Shown: piece after piece, positions 1 through 6,492 of the stretch
Numbering within the stretch: the first letter of the stretch is position 1
How the letters are laid out: every line of letters begins with the position of its first letter
DNA from: Anaerolineae bacterium
Lineage (GTDB): Bacteria; Chloroflexota; Anaerolineae; 4572-78; NAK82
Direction: 5' to 3'
DNA: 9,738 nucleotides
NCBI GenBank assembly: GCA_030598425.1
Contig: JAUVPY010000053.1
Coordinates: 1-9,738, forward strand
Program-made: the position numbers and the translations under genes
The notes under the pieces: model-generated
Database searches by the model: none
Told to the model about the DNA's origin: nothing
The model's input: the letters and a program-made list of their open reading frames with translations, nothing else

Positions 1-2011
1 GACGGGTCACCAGCAGCCCAATGAAGAGCGCAAGCCCAATTACAATTGCGTCAAAGTTTGGCAGACCTGTCTTCTGGTCTTCCAATCTTTCAGCCTTCCA
101 GCCTTCTCGCCTTCGAGTCCTCCAACCTATCAAACCAACCACACTCAGGGCCAGGAACCCGACCAACGCCAAGGCGGATATAATCGTAGCCGTGCGGCGG
201 ACGGGGGTAGGTAAGAGGCGTAAGCGGACCAGGTACTCCCCCGCGGGGAGCTGGGCGCGGATGAGACCGTCAGGCCGGGTGATCTCTACACCGGTGTCTT
301 GGTATTCACTATCCTCTACCCCCTGCGGCACCAACACGCGCCAACCGGGCCAGTACAAGGTGCGGAAGGTAGCAGCGAAGGGGGTCGGGCTGTTGACAGC
401 AACGCGTGTCTCGCGGGCAGTATGGATCAATGTCGTCGCGGTGGCCCCGTCGGGAAGCGAAGCCGGGTCTATCTTGGCAGGAACGCGGCCAGCGACGTAG
501 TCGGGACCGAGGGTTTCAGGCGATGGGAAGCGGTCAGCCCAGCGCGGCAAGAATTCACCGGCACTGGTGCTGCCAATAGCTCTCGACTCCACCTCGTAGG
601 CCACTGCATCGGCCGGTGCCGGCGTGCCCCACGGGATGAACTGAGATGGGAAGAGATAAAAGAGACTAACGGCCACCGCGAAGACAAGGCCAACTCCCAG
701 CGCGACTACTGACCAGCGTCGCGCATCAAGCGCCGAGCGTTGAGCAACTAGCCTCTCGAACATATACAAGACCGCGCCAGCCAGCACCGCAGCGCACAGC
801 ACGGCTGGGCCTAACCAACGCCAGGGAAACTCGGCCAATTCCAGGAGCGGCACCACCTCCCAAATGGGCTGTGAATACGGCAAGGTGAGAAAGGTGGTGA
901 CCAGCAAGGCCATGGCAAAAAACAACGTGTGGTACAACGCATGTTGTGCGCTGCGTATTGCGTATTGCGTACTGCGTACTGCGTACGAGAGCGCGATCCC
1001 AAGTAGTGCCAGGGCGGCGAACACCATCTGCGCGGTTCCCAGGCTCAATGGAAAATAAGGATTGACCGCCGAGAGGTCCAGCGGGCGAGGCAGGGCCAGC
1101 AACTCGGCCAAGCTGATGAAGTTGTACCGAAAGTCGAAGAAGCCGGTGGTGATGCCTGACAGGCGGACCAAGCCCCGCTCGACAAAGGCCGGTAGCCAGA
1201 AGAAGGCGGATAGACCAAGACCGAGAGCAATGGCCGCTATGAGCTTGACGACAGGATGACTGGGAGATTGGTGCATTGAATGGTGGGAGGACGCATGATC
1301 CAATCTTCCAGCCTTCCAGCCTTCCAATCTTCCAGTCTCCAACCCCCTCAATGCCAACAGAAAGACAAGATACGCCCCAAGCAATGGTGCGAAAATCATA
1401 GCACTGATGTTATGACTCAACAGCAGCCCGGCCAGCGAGAGGGCGGCCAGCGGGATATAGCGACGGCGGTCGGTGGTGACCAACCCGTGGAAGGACCACA
1501 AGATGAGCGGGTAAAAGGCCAGGCCGAAGAACTGGCCGTAATTGCCCTGGATGTACGCTTCGCGCAGCCGGTATGGAGCGTAGAGGTAGACGGCCGCTGC
1601 CAGCAATCCCGCGCGTGGACCATACAAATCACGTGCAAAGAGATACATTCCTACACTGTACAGGAATATCATCAGGATGATGGTCGCCTTCATGGCGACG
1701 TCAAGCGATAGGCCGGACAGGGAAAAAAGCTGGGTAACTTGATACAGCAGCGGCGGCGCATAGTGGAACAGAGGAATACCATAACCATAGGCCAGGTCAG
1801 GCGCCCAGCGTGGGTAGAAAACCCCGTCCCGCCAGGCCTGGTTGAGCTCTGCCTGGCGCATCAGGTGGGCCGCGCCGTCAGCCGTGTTGGGTAGCCCAGG
1901 ATGGGACAGCAGCGGGACGACCGCGAAGAGCGCCAGCAGCGCGGCCACGATGAGGCCGGGATCAATGGACGTAGGAACTCGGAAGTAGGAAGCGGGAAGC
2001 TTTCTTGTCAC
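1..2011 (-). CDS. 6-pyruvoyl-tetrahydropterin synthase-related (PTPS_related-like) multi-pass membrane protein, C-terminus off the window
   Basis: An open reading frame of 670 codons runs uninterrupted on the minus strand from a GTG at 2011 to the left edge, where it is still open, so the protein is longer. I see about a dozen hydrophobic segments. The first lies just after residue 17. It is followed by an outside loop with an acidic TADGAAHL motif (Asp45), then YPRWAP and GYGIPLFHYAPP motifs, and later LSHNIS (His200). A hydrophilic beta-rich stretch, about residues 455-605, includes YWPGWRV. It is followed by a membrane segment at about 607-628 and another at the edge. These motifs match the membrane family annotated as PTPS-related (no enzymatic link to PTPS) and recall GT-C glycosyltransferases, where an Asp in the first outer loop is catalytic; that role is inferred here. 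The GTG start is chosen because a TGA lies upstream at 2038-2036 and AAGAG sits 5 nt before it; no in-frame ATG occurs before residue 51. Four short tandem-repeat arrays lie within the frame. Confidence 0.85.
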   Translation of the reverse strand, partial: MTRKLPASYFRVPTSIDPGLIVAALLALFAVVPLLSHPGLPNTADGAAHLMRQAELNQAWRDGVFYPRWAPDLAYGYGIPLFHYAPPLLYQVTQLFSLSGLSLDVAMKATIILMIFLYSVGMYLFARDLYGPRAGLLAAAVYLYAPYRLREAYIQGNYGQFFGLAFYPLILWSFHGLVTTDRRRYIPLAALSLAGLLLSHNISAMIFAPLLGAYLVFLLALRGLETGRLEGWKAGRLDHASSHHSMHQSPSHPVVKLIAAIALGLGLSAFFWLPAFVERGLVRLSGITTGFFDFRYNFISLAELLALPRPLDLSAVNPYFPLSLGTAQMVFAALALLGIALSYAVRSTQYAIRSAQHALYHTLFFAMALLVTTFLTLPYSQPIWEVVPLLELAEFPWRWLGPAVLCAAVLAGAVLYMFERLVAQRSALDARRWSVVALGVGLVFAVAVSLFYLFPSQFIPWGTPAPADAVAYEVESRAIGSTSAGEFLPRWADRFPSPETLGPDYVAGRVPAKIDPASLPDGATATTLIHTARETRVAVNSPTPFAATFRTLYWPGWRVLVPQGVEDSEYQDTGVEITRPDGLIRAQLPAGEYLVRLRLLPTPVRRTATIISALALVGFLALSVVGLIGWRTRRREGWKAERLEDQKTGLPNFDAIVIGLALFIGLLVTR
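70..133. repeat. Degenerate octamer tandem array, copy 1 (in frame in the membrane-protein gene)
   Basis: Eight consecutive 8-nt units can be laid out, built around TCTTCCAA and CCTTCCAG, with later units more decayed (for example CCTTCTCG, CCTTCGAG, CCTATCAA). On the minus strand the array encodes about residues 627-648, a hydrophilic peptide containing GWKAERLED, just after a membrane segment. The same unit type recurs at 1304-1343. Confidence 0.75.
953..987. repeat. Heptamer tandem array (GCGTATT/GCGTACT x5)
   Basis: Five back-to-back 7-nt units: GCGTATT twice, GCGTACT twice, then GCGTACG. Because three heptamers equal seven codons, the minus-strand translation repeats every seven residues (YAVRSTQ, then YAIRSAQ). 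The frame of the membrane protein is kept through the array and the surrounding hydrophobic segments read normally on both sides, so it looks like an insertion into a loop. Confidence 0.85.
1304..1343. repeat. Degenerate octamer tandem array, copy 2 (in frame)
   Basis: Five 8-nt units of the same type as at 70-133: TCTTCCAG, CCTTCCAG, CCTTCCAA, TCTTCCAG and a decayed TCTCCAAC. On the minus strand it encodes about residues 224-236, including GRLEGWKAGRLD, nearly the same peptide as the other copy. It is followed by a His- and Ser-rich low-complexity stretch before the next membrane segment. Confidence 0.8.
1971..1998. repeat. Heptamer tandem array (GTAGGAA type) at the 5' end of the membrane-protein gene
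   Basis: Four 7-nt units in a row: GTAGGAA, CTCGGAA, GTAGGAA, GCGGGAA. On the minus strand this covers about residues 5-14 (LPASYFRVPT), between the GTG start at 2011 and the first membrane segment. The repeat therefore supplies most of the cytoplasmic N-terminal tail. Confidence 0.7.
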
Positions 2012-2355
2012 CTTATCTCTTGGTCCCAACAGCAGTCAGAGCGCCAGGCTAGAATGGCCCAGGGGCACTCTCTATCCGCCTGAGGCCCTCGGTAGCCCAC
2101 ACTTTCAAGGGTCCACGTGAACCGTTTTGCCTGGGCTGTAGTGGCGGGTGAGAGGTCACCAATAACCATACTCCCCAACATCGCTTTGTGCAAGCCCAGT
2201 GTATTACCGTAAGGGGCGTGGCTGGCCAGCCCTCCACCTAAAAAATGATTGCCAAAAGGCCGCTTTGTGACTACAATAGCCAGGCTATGGCCGTGCCAGC
2301 CGGGTAAGCGAAACGCCACCCACTGGTTGGCCATCCGCGCAGGTGACGGGCACAC
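2008..2355 (-). CDS. Unassigned 115-residue ORF, possibly a gene remnant
   Basis: A GTG-initiated frame of 115 codons whose TGA (2010-2008) overlaps the GTG of the downstream membrane-protein gene by four bases (GTGA), the geometry of translationally coupled genes. An internal ATG at 2334 is an alternative start. The product is mixed in composition with no signal peptide or full membrane helix. It has a Gly/His-rich middle (GWHGHSLAIVV, then FLGGGLASHAPYGN) and a Trp/Cys-rich end. I recognise no family. The upstream GTG sits inside a hairpin and lacks a ribosome binding site. It could be a real small gene, the decayed end of a lost gene, or a chance open frame; the last is at least as likely as the others. 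Confidence 0.25.
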   Translation of the reverse strand: MCPSPARMANQWVAFRLPGWHGHSLAIVVTKRPFGNHFLGGGLASHAPYGNTLGLHKAMLGSMVIGDLSPATTAQAKRFTWTLESVGYRGPQADRECPWAILAWRSDCCWDQEIR

Positions 2356-2367
2356 GCTTCAGCGTGT
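2352..2367. repeat. Short perfect hairpin (ACACGC-TTCA-GCGTGT)
   Basis: A 6-bp perfect stem with a 4-nt loop. There is no T-tract on either side, so a rho-independent terminator is unlikely. The form is like the small stem-loops of REP elements or of IS200/IS605 ends, but no transposase or second terminus is nearby. Confidence 0.45.
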
Positions 2368-2439
2368 TCGGGGGTACTTGGTTTAACCCTGACAGGCGTA
2401 GGCTGTAACCAGTCTGTAACAAAAAATACAAACGTATTG

Positions 2440-2448
2440 TGTTATACT
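2440..2448 (+). promoter_or_regulatory. Extended -10 promoter candidate for the glycan operon
   Basis: TGT directly precedes TATACT, giving a TGn-extended -10 (hexamer at 2443-2448, five of six consensus bases). No good -35 is present at 16-18 nt upstream (A-rich run instead), which is tolerated by extended -10 promoters. A start near 2455 would give a leader of about 70 nt for the glycosyltransferase gene at 2527. Confidence 0.5.
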
Positions 2449-2526
2449 AACAGGGGACCAGCATTCGGCCCCAGGAACCGCATTCATTATGGCCGCCTCA
2501 AAGGACTCGTCAACGGTTTTTCATAA

Positions 2527-3246
2527 ATGCAAACGGAAATTACGATCGTCTTGCCCACTTTTAATGAACGCGACAACATCGTTCCGCTGATTCAACGCGG
2601 ATTGGCGGCGTTGGGCAATTACGAGGTCGAAATGCTGGTAGTCGACGATGACTCGCCCGACGGCACCTGGCAGGTGGTGGCCGCCTTGGCCGCACAGGAC
2701 TCACGTGTGCGGCTCATCCGGCGCACTGAAGAGCGGGGCTTAACAAGTGCCATCGCGACCGGGATCACCCAGGCACAGGGAGCGTGGGTGGGCTGGATGG
2801 ATTGTGATCTGTCCATGTGGCCCGAGAATCTACCGAGGCTAGCGGCGGTACTGGCCGACGGAGCGGACGTGGCCGTCGGCTCGCGTTTCGTCCCCGGCGG
2901 GCGGGACATCGGCCACTCGTGGGTTGGCGGTGCTTTCAGCCGGACCATCAACTTGGCCGCATCGCTGATTCTCGACGGGCGCATCAAAGATTACACCAGC
3001 GGCTTCATCCTGGCCCGGCGTTCGGTGTTGGACGGCATCCAACTACGAGGCGACTACGGCGAGTATTGTATTGACCTGCTGTATCGTATCGTACGGGCTG
3101 GCCACAGCGTGGCAGAGGTACCCTACCACTACATGCCGCGCGAAACAGGCGAGTCGAAAACGGCTACCAACTCACTGGGCTATATCACCCGCGGTTGGGA
3201 TTACGTGATGACGATACTAACCCTGCGGTTGACGAAGGAAAGCTGA
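2527..3246 (+). CDS. Family 2 glycosyltransferase, dolichol/polyprenyl-phosphate mannose synthase-like
   Basis: A 239-residue single-domain GT-A enzyme, likely moving a sugar from a nucleotide donor to polyprenyl phosphate at the inner membrane face. Visible GT2 motifs in order: IVLPTFNERDNI (7-18), VVDDDSPDGT (38-47), the metal-binding DxD as MDCDL (91-95), VGSRFVPGG (117-125), the SR..N segment (138-142) and DYTSGF (155-160). The DPM1-type layout is clear. The residues after DxD read SMWPE where many relatives have Q-P-P-E or H-P-P-E. There is no membrane anchor, only an amphipathic end, so it is the short soluble type. The ATG at 2527 fits the family N-terminus exactly, although no Shine-Dalgarno lies close; AAAGGA is about 25 nt upstream. 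First gene of a four-gene operon. Donor sugar (mannose, glucose or other) cannot be told. Confidence 0.9.
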   Translation: MQTEITIVLPTFNERDNIVPLIQRGLAALGNYEVEMLVVDDDSPDGTWQVVAALAAQDSRVRLIRRTEERGLTSAIATGITQAQGAWVGWMDCDLSMWPENLPRLAAVLADGADVAVGSRFVPGGRDIGHSWVGGAFSRTINLAASLILDGRIKDYTSGFILARRSVLDGIQLRGDYGEYCIDLLYRIVRAGHSVAEVPYHYMPRETGESKTATNSLGYITRGWDYVMTILTLRLTKES

Positions 3247-3274
3247 GAACCGACTAGCAGGGCAACGATTCAAC

Positions 3275-3281
3275 AAAGGAG
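3275..3281 (+). promoter_or_regulatory. Ribosome binding site fixing the aminotransferase start
   Basis: AAAGGAG lies 10 nt before the ATG at 3292. It supports translation from this codon, so the unusual N-terminal extension of the aminotransferase is probably really made. Confidence 0.7.
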
Positions 3282-3291
3282 CCATTAATCG

Positions 3292-4548
3292 ATGTTAGAA
3301 CCCGCTGACCTCAAACCCGAAGACTTGGGAAACCTGGCAAAAATCATTCCCGGGCGCGATCCAGAATTGCGCATCAGCATCCCGCGTATCCCCGTTAGCG
3401 AGACAGATCTACAATCGCGCGTCATCCCTGTCTGCGAGCCGGCGCTTGGGGGTAACGAGGCCCAATACGTGCTGGACTGCATCGAGAGCAATTGGATCTC
3501 ATCGGCCGGCAAATATATCCCACGTTTTGAGGAGACCTTCGCCGAGGCGTGCGACGCGAGTTACGGGGTGGCCTGCGCCAACGGCACCGTCGCCTTGCAC
3601 TTGGCTCTCGCCACGCTTGGGATCGGACCGGGCGACGAAGTGATCCTACCTACTTTCACGATGATCGCCACCATCAACGCCATCACTTACACCGGCGCTA
3701 CGCCGGTGTTGGTGGATTCGGAGCTCGTCACCTGGAACATGGATCTGAACCAAGTTGCCGACAAGATCACACCCCGCACCCGGGCCGTAATGCCGGTCCA
3801 TACCTACGGACATCCCGTCGACATGGATCCATTGGCAGAGATGGCGGAGCGACATGGCTTCTGCATCATCGAAGATGCGGCCGAAGCACATGGGGCAGAG
3901 TACAAGGGCCGCAAGACTGGCTCATTGGGACACGCTGGCTGTTTCAGCTTCTACGCTAACAAGATCATCACTACTGGCGAAGGGGGCATGATCACCACCA
4001 ATGACCCCAATTTGGCCCAGCTTGCTCGCACCCTACGCGATCACGCCTTCTCCGAAGAGCGACATTTCTGGCACAAGTACATCGGTTTCAACTACCGAAT
4101 GACAAACATGCAAGCTGCAGTGGGACTAGCCCAGACGGAACAGATGGAGTCATTCGTGGAGGCACGACGCGCCAATGCCGCCCGCTACACGGCGGCACTG
4201 AACCGGATTCCCGGCATCGTCACCCCGCCGGAAACGGAGTGGGTCAAGAATGTTTTCTGGATGTATTCTATCCTGGTCGAAGACGATTCTGGTATGACCC
4301 GCGACGGTTTGCGGACCTACCTGGCAGATCATGGCATCGAGACGCGCACTTTCTTTATCCCGATGCACCTGCAGCCTATTTACTACCGGGCCTTTGAAGG
4401 GGAACGATACCCAGTTGCCGAGATGCTGTGCCAGCGAGGGTTTTACCTGCCGTCGGCGTCGTCGCTGACTACGCGCGAGCTTGATTACGTCATCGAGATG
4501 GTACAAAGGGCACATCAGCAGGCAGCCAGTTCCTCTACGGCAGACTGA
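3292..4548 (+). CDS. DegT/DnrJ/EryC1/StrS-family PLP sugar aminotransferase, GDP-perosamine synthase-like
   Basis: A 418-residue fold-type I PLP enzyme expected to put an amino group from glutamate on a nucleotide-linked 4-keto-6-deoxy sugar in the cytoplasm. Key features: NWISSAGKYIPRFE (67-80), the cofactor loop ANGT (96-99), EDAAEAHG (194-201) with Asp195 for the pyridine nitrogen, FSFYANKIITTGEGG (218-232) with Lys224 as Schiff-base lysine, and GFNYRMTNMQAAVGLAQ (265-281). This set, including TFTMIATINA and MPVHTYGHPVDMDP, is that of GDP-perosamine synthases (RfbE/Per type). Substrate stays an inference, since no GDP-mannose dehydratase is in the window. Glu198 stands where many relatives have Gln. 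About 44 residues precede the usual start of the family near IPVCEP; the strong ribosome binding site supports this extension. Gene two of the operon, 45 nt after the glycosyltransferase. Confidence 0.92.
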   Translation: MLEPADLKPEDLGNLAKIIPGRDPELRISIPRIPVSETDLQSRVIPVCEPALGGNEAQYVLDCIESNWISSAGKYIPRFEETFAEACDASYGVACANGTVALHLALATLGIGPGDEVILPTFTMIATINAITYTGATPVLVDSELVTWNMDLNQVADKITPRTRAVMPVHTYGHPVDMDPLAEMAERHGFCIIEDAAEAHGAEYKGRKTGSLGHAGCFSFYANKIITTGEGGMITTNDPNLAQLARTLRDHAFSEERHFWHKYIGFNYRMTNMQAAVGLAQTEQMESFVEARRANAARYTAALNRIPGIVTPPETEWVKNVFWMYSILVEDDSGMTRDGLRTYLADHGIETRTFFIPMHLQPIYYRAFEGERYPVAEMLCQRGFYLPSASSLTTRELDYVIEMVQRAHQQAASSSTAD

Positions 4549-4557
4549 TTGCTTTTC

Positions 4558-5313
4558 ATGGAACGTGCTGAATACCAGAAGCTGTATGAATTGGAAGACT
4601 CTTATTGGTGGTTTGTTGGTCGGCGGCAGTTAGTGACCACGCTCATCCAGAAATGGATGCCGAACGGCCAGGTGGGCCCCATTTTGGATGTGGGTTGCGG
4701 CACGGGGGGCAACCTGGAGTTCTTGGCACACCAGGGATGTGAAACTGGAATAGACCTCAGCCCGCTGGCTCTGGATTACGCCCGCCGCCGAAGGTTACCC
4801 CGGCTGGCCCAAGCTTCGGGGCTGGCGTTGCCTTATATGAACAACACCTTCGGCCTGGTGACGGCTTTCGACCTTTTGTATCACCGCTGGGTCACCAATG
4901 ACGACACTGTCGTCCGCGAGTGTCGCCGCGTGTTGCGACCAGGCGGTTGGCTGTTGGTAATGGACGCGACGCTGCCAGGTCTTTGGAGTCATCACGACGA
5001 GGTTTTCTACGCCCGACAGCGTTATACGCTGGACGAGATACGCCGGATGATCGAAAGGAGCGGGTTCACACCACACAAGCTCTCATACGCAAATACGCTT
5101 CTGTTCCCACTGGTGCTGGCTGTCCGATGCCTAGCACGCTGGTTCCCTTCTCTCAGTGAGACGGAGATGCAGCCACTCCCTGGTTGGCTAAACCTTATGC
5201 TCACCAGAGTTCTAGACCTGGAAGCGGTCTGGTTGAGGCGTGGCACCTTCCCGATAGGAACTAGTGGGGTGTGTTTGGCGCAAAAGCCGGCACATGATAT
5301 CGCGCAGAGGTGA
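4558..5313 (+). CDS. Class I SAM-dependent methyltransferase
   Basis: A 251-residue methyltransferase. An N-terminal YxxLYELEDSYWWFVGRR element (6-23) precedes a Rossmann domain with motif I ILDVGCGTGGN (42-52), acidic Asp66 in GIDLS, the motif IV region VTAFDLLYH (101-109), and the post-motif RRVLRPGGWLLV (123-134). The later segment LPGLWSHHDEVFYARQRYT, and a hydrophobic pair at about 178-195 and 209-226, are typical of a subgroup found in glycan or lipid gene clusters; the hydrophobic end suggests membrane contact. YHR replaces the common EH after motif IV. ATG 4558 is preferred because family members start close to this sequence; a TTG at 4549 would add three residues and start immediately after the upstream stop. 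Probably co-translated with its neighbours. Substrate unknown: a sugar or polyprenyl-linked glycan is likely from context. Confidence 0.88.
   Translation: MERAEYQKLYELEDSYWWFVGRRQLVTTLIQKWMPNGQVGPILDVGCGTGGNLEFLAHQGCETGIDLSPLALDYARRRRLPRLAQASGLALPYMNNTFGLVTAFDLLYHRWVTNDDTVVRECRRVLRPGGWLLVMDATLPGLWSHHDEVFYARQRYTLDEIRRMIERSGFTPHKLSYANTLLFPLVLAVRCLARWFPSLSETEMQPLPGWLNLMLTRVLDLEAVWLRRGTFPIGTSGVCLAQKPAHDIAQR
5306..5313 (+). promoter_or_regulatory. Ribosome binding site of the flippase-like gene, overlapping the methyltransferase stop
   Basis: AGAGGTGA ends in the TGA stop of the methyltransferase and lies 6 nt before the ATG at 5320, which suggests coupled translation. Confidence 0.65.
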
Positions 5314-5319
5314 AAGCGG

Positions 5320-6489
5320 ATGTCTAGAGGTTGGCCCCGCCTTATAATCCTGCTGGTGATTGGTGTTTTTTTTGCCTTCCGGTGGTGGACGCTGGGCGGC
5401 GGGTTCCATGCTGTGGCATCCATAACATACGTACTGGCCGCCTTGGCCGGGCTACTGAAGCTACCGCTACCGAGCGCCAAACACCAGACGCTGATCCTGA
5501 ACGTAGGTATCAGCTTGGTCTTCCTGGATCTTGTCTTCGCGCAGATCGAGTGGTCTGTGCTGTTGGATGCGCTGGCTGCGGTCAACTACTGGATGTTGGT
5601 CCCTTCATTTGCCCTGGTGGTTGTCAGCCTGGTCTTGCGGACGTGGCGCTGGCAATGGCTGCTGCGAGCGGTCGGGCGAGTGCCTTTTGGCCCGGCCTTT
5701 CGCGCCACCAACATCGGCGTCGGCGCCAACATGGTGTTACCAGCACGAGCTGGCGAATTCTTACGCGCCTATGTGATCGGTCGGTCCACGGGCATTTCCA
5801 AAGCGGCGGCCTTTGCCACCCTGGTCGTGGAGCGTATCTTCGACGGCTTTACCATTCTCCTGTCGCTGGTGGCTGTGGTGTTGTTAGTAGGCGTGCAATC
5901 GTCGGTACTGAAGCGAATCGGTATGGTGGGAGGGCTCTTCTATCTCGGCGTACTGGTCGGGGTTTCGGTGTTCTACTTCCGACAGACGTGGTTTACGGGG
6001 ATCGTTGAGCGACTACTCCCTGCGAGATGGGCATCTCGCGTCTCAGCCTTGCTTCAAGCCTTCGCCAATGGCTTGGCGGTGCTGCGCGACGGACGACAAC
6101 TGCTAGTCATCTCGCTGCAGTCGCTACTTATTTGGTTTGTCATCGCCTTGTCGTTTTACCCGGTGCTGTTGGCCTTTGATCTTGGCTCGCAGGCGCCGCT
6201 CTTCACCCCATTCCTGATGTTGCCCCTGATAGCACTAGGGCTCACCATTCCCGGCGCGCCAGGAGGCGTGGGCATTCTGCAGTTGATGACCGTCCTGGCC
6301 CTGCAGCTCAGCTTCGCAGCAGGTGGCGCCGAGCAAGCCTCCGACTTCGCTGAGCAGGCAGCTGCCTTCTCCCTGCTGTTGCATTTTTCGCAAGCGGCTC
6401 CAGAGATTGTGTTGGGTGCGTGGGCGTTCACAACCGAGGGCCTGACGTGGAGTGAGATGGAAATGGGCCGGGAGGCGGCAACCAGCTAA
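5320..6489 (+). CDS. LPG_synthase_TM / AglD-like (UPF0104) integral membrane protein, putative lipid or glycan flippase
   Basis: A 389-residue protein with about nine or ten hydrophobic segments. Diagnostic patches: LRTWRWQWLLRAVG (106-119), NMVLPARAGEFLRAYVIG (137-154), GISKAAAFATLVVERIFDG (158-176) and IPGAPGGVGILQL (310-322). These belong to the flippase-like domain shared by the membrane part of MprF and by AglD. MprF's soluble aminoacyltransferase domain is absent, so it should not itself make lysyl-phosphatidylglycerol. AglD relatives act in late dolichol-linked sugar steps, which fits the position after a dolichol-phosphate-mannose-synthase-like gene. The domain normally begins near residue 58; here two additional helices (about 5-22 and 31-50) precede it. 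Last gene of the operon, six nt after the methyltransferase. Its stop lies three nt from the convergent M24 gene, leaving no space for a separate terminator. Confidence 0.85.
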   Translation: MSRGWPRLIILLVIGVFFAFRWWTLGGGFHAVASITYVLAALAGLLKLPLPSAKHQTLILNVGISLVFLDLVFAQIEWSVLLDALAAVNYWMLVPSFALVVVSLVLRTWRWQWLLRAVGRVPFGPAFRATNIGVGANMVLPARAGEFLRAYVIGRSTGISKAAAFATLVVERIFDGFTILLSLVAVVLLVGVQSSVLKRIGMVGGLFYLGVLVGVSVFYFRQTWFTGIVERLLPARWASRVSALLQAFANGLAVLRDGRQLLVISLQSLLIWFVIALSFYPVLLAFDLGSQAPLFTPFLMLPLIALGLTIPGAPGGVGILQLMTVLALQLSFAAGGAEQASDFAEQAAAFSLLLHFSQAAPEIVLGAWAFTTEGLTWSEMEMGREAATS

Positions 6490-6492
6490 CGG

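Larger units (their letters stand above)
2012..2526. other. Intergenic stretch between the divergent membrane-protein gene and glycan operon
   Basis: About 515 bases without a gene I can name. It holds an unassigned minus-strand ORF (2008-2355), a 6-bp hairpin at 2352-2367 and a plus-strand extended -10 element at 2440-2448. AT content rises between about 2411 and 2450, as expected near a promoter. I see no tRNA, no insertion-sequence termini and no clear riboswitch. Confidence 0.6.

Noticed and set aside
469..693. Minus-strand frame of 74 codons overlapping the left gene
   Set aside because: It is a shadow. A different minus-strand frame is open for 670 codons across the same DNA with clear membrane helices and family motifs.
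21..712. Two long plus-strand frames at the left edge
   Set aside because: They have Arg/Pro/Ser-rich translations without domains and lie antisense to the membrane-protein gene.
953..987. CRISPR-like short repeats
   Set aside because: Units are seven bases with no spacers, so these are simple tandem repeats.
1280..1711. A 143-codon plus-strand frame
   Set aside because: It is antisense to the membrane-protein gene and its start overlaps a tandem-repeat array; the product has low-complexity Gln/Gly composition.
2489..2526. An upstream ATG in the leader of the glycosyltransferase that could add residues
   Set aside because: It is out of frame with the glycosyltransferase (38 nt offset) and lacks a ribosome binding site.
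5022..5585. A 187-codon minus-strand frame under the methyltransferase and flippase-like genes
   Set aside because: The plus-strand genes there have clear conserved motifs and ribosome binding sites; this frame has none and spans the gene junction.
5320..6489. Full MprF lysylphosphatidylglycerol synthase
   Set aside because: Only the membrane flippase-like domain is present; the aminoacyltransferase domain is missing and the next gene is on the other strand.
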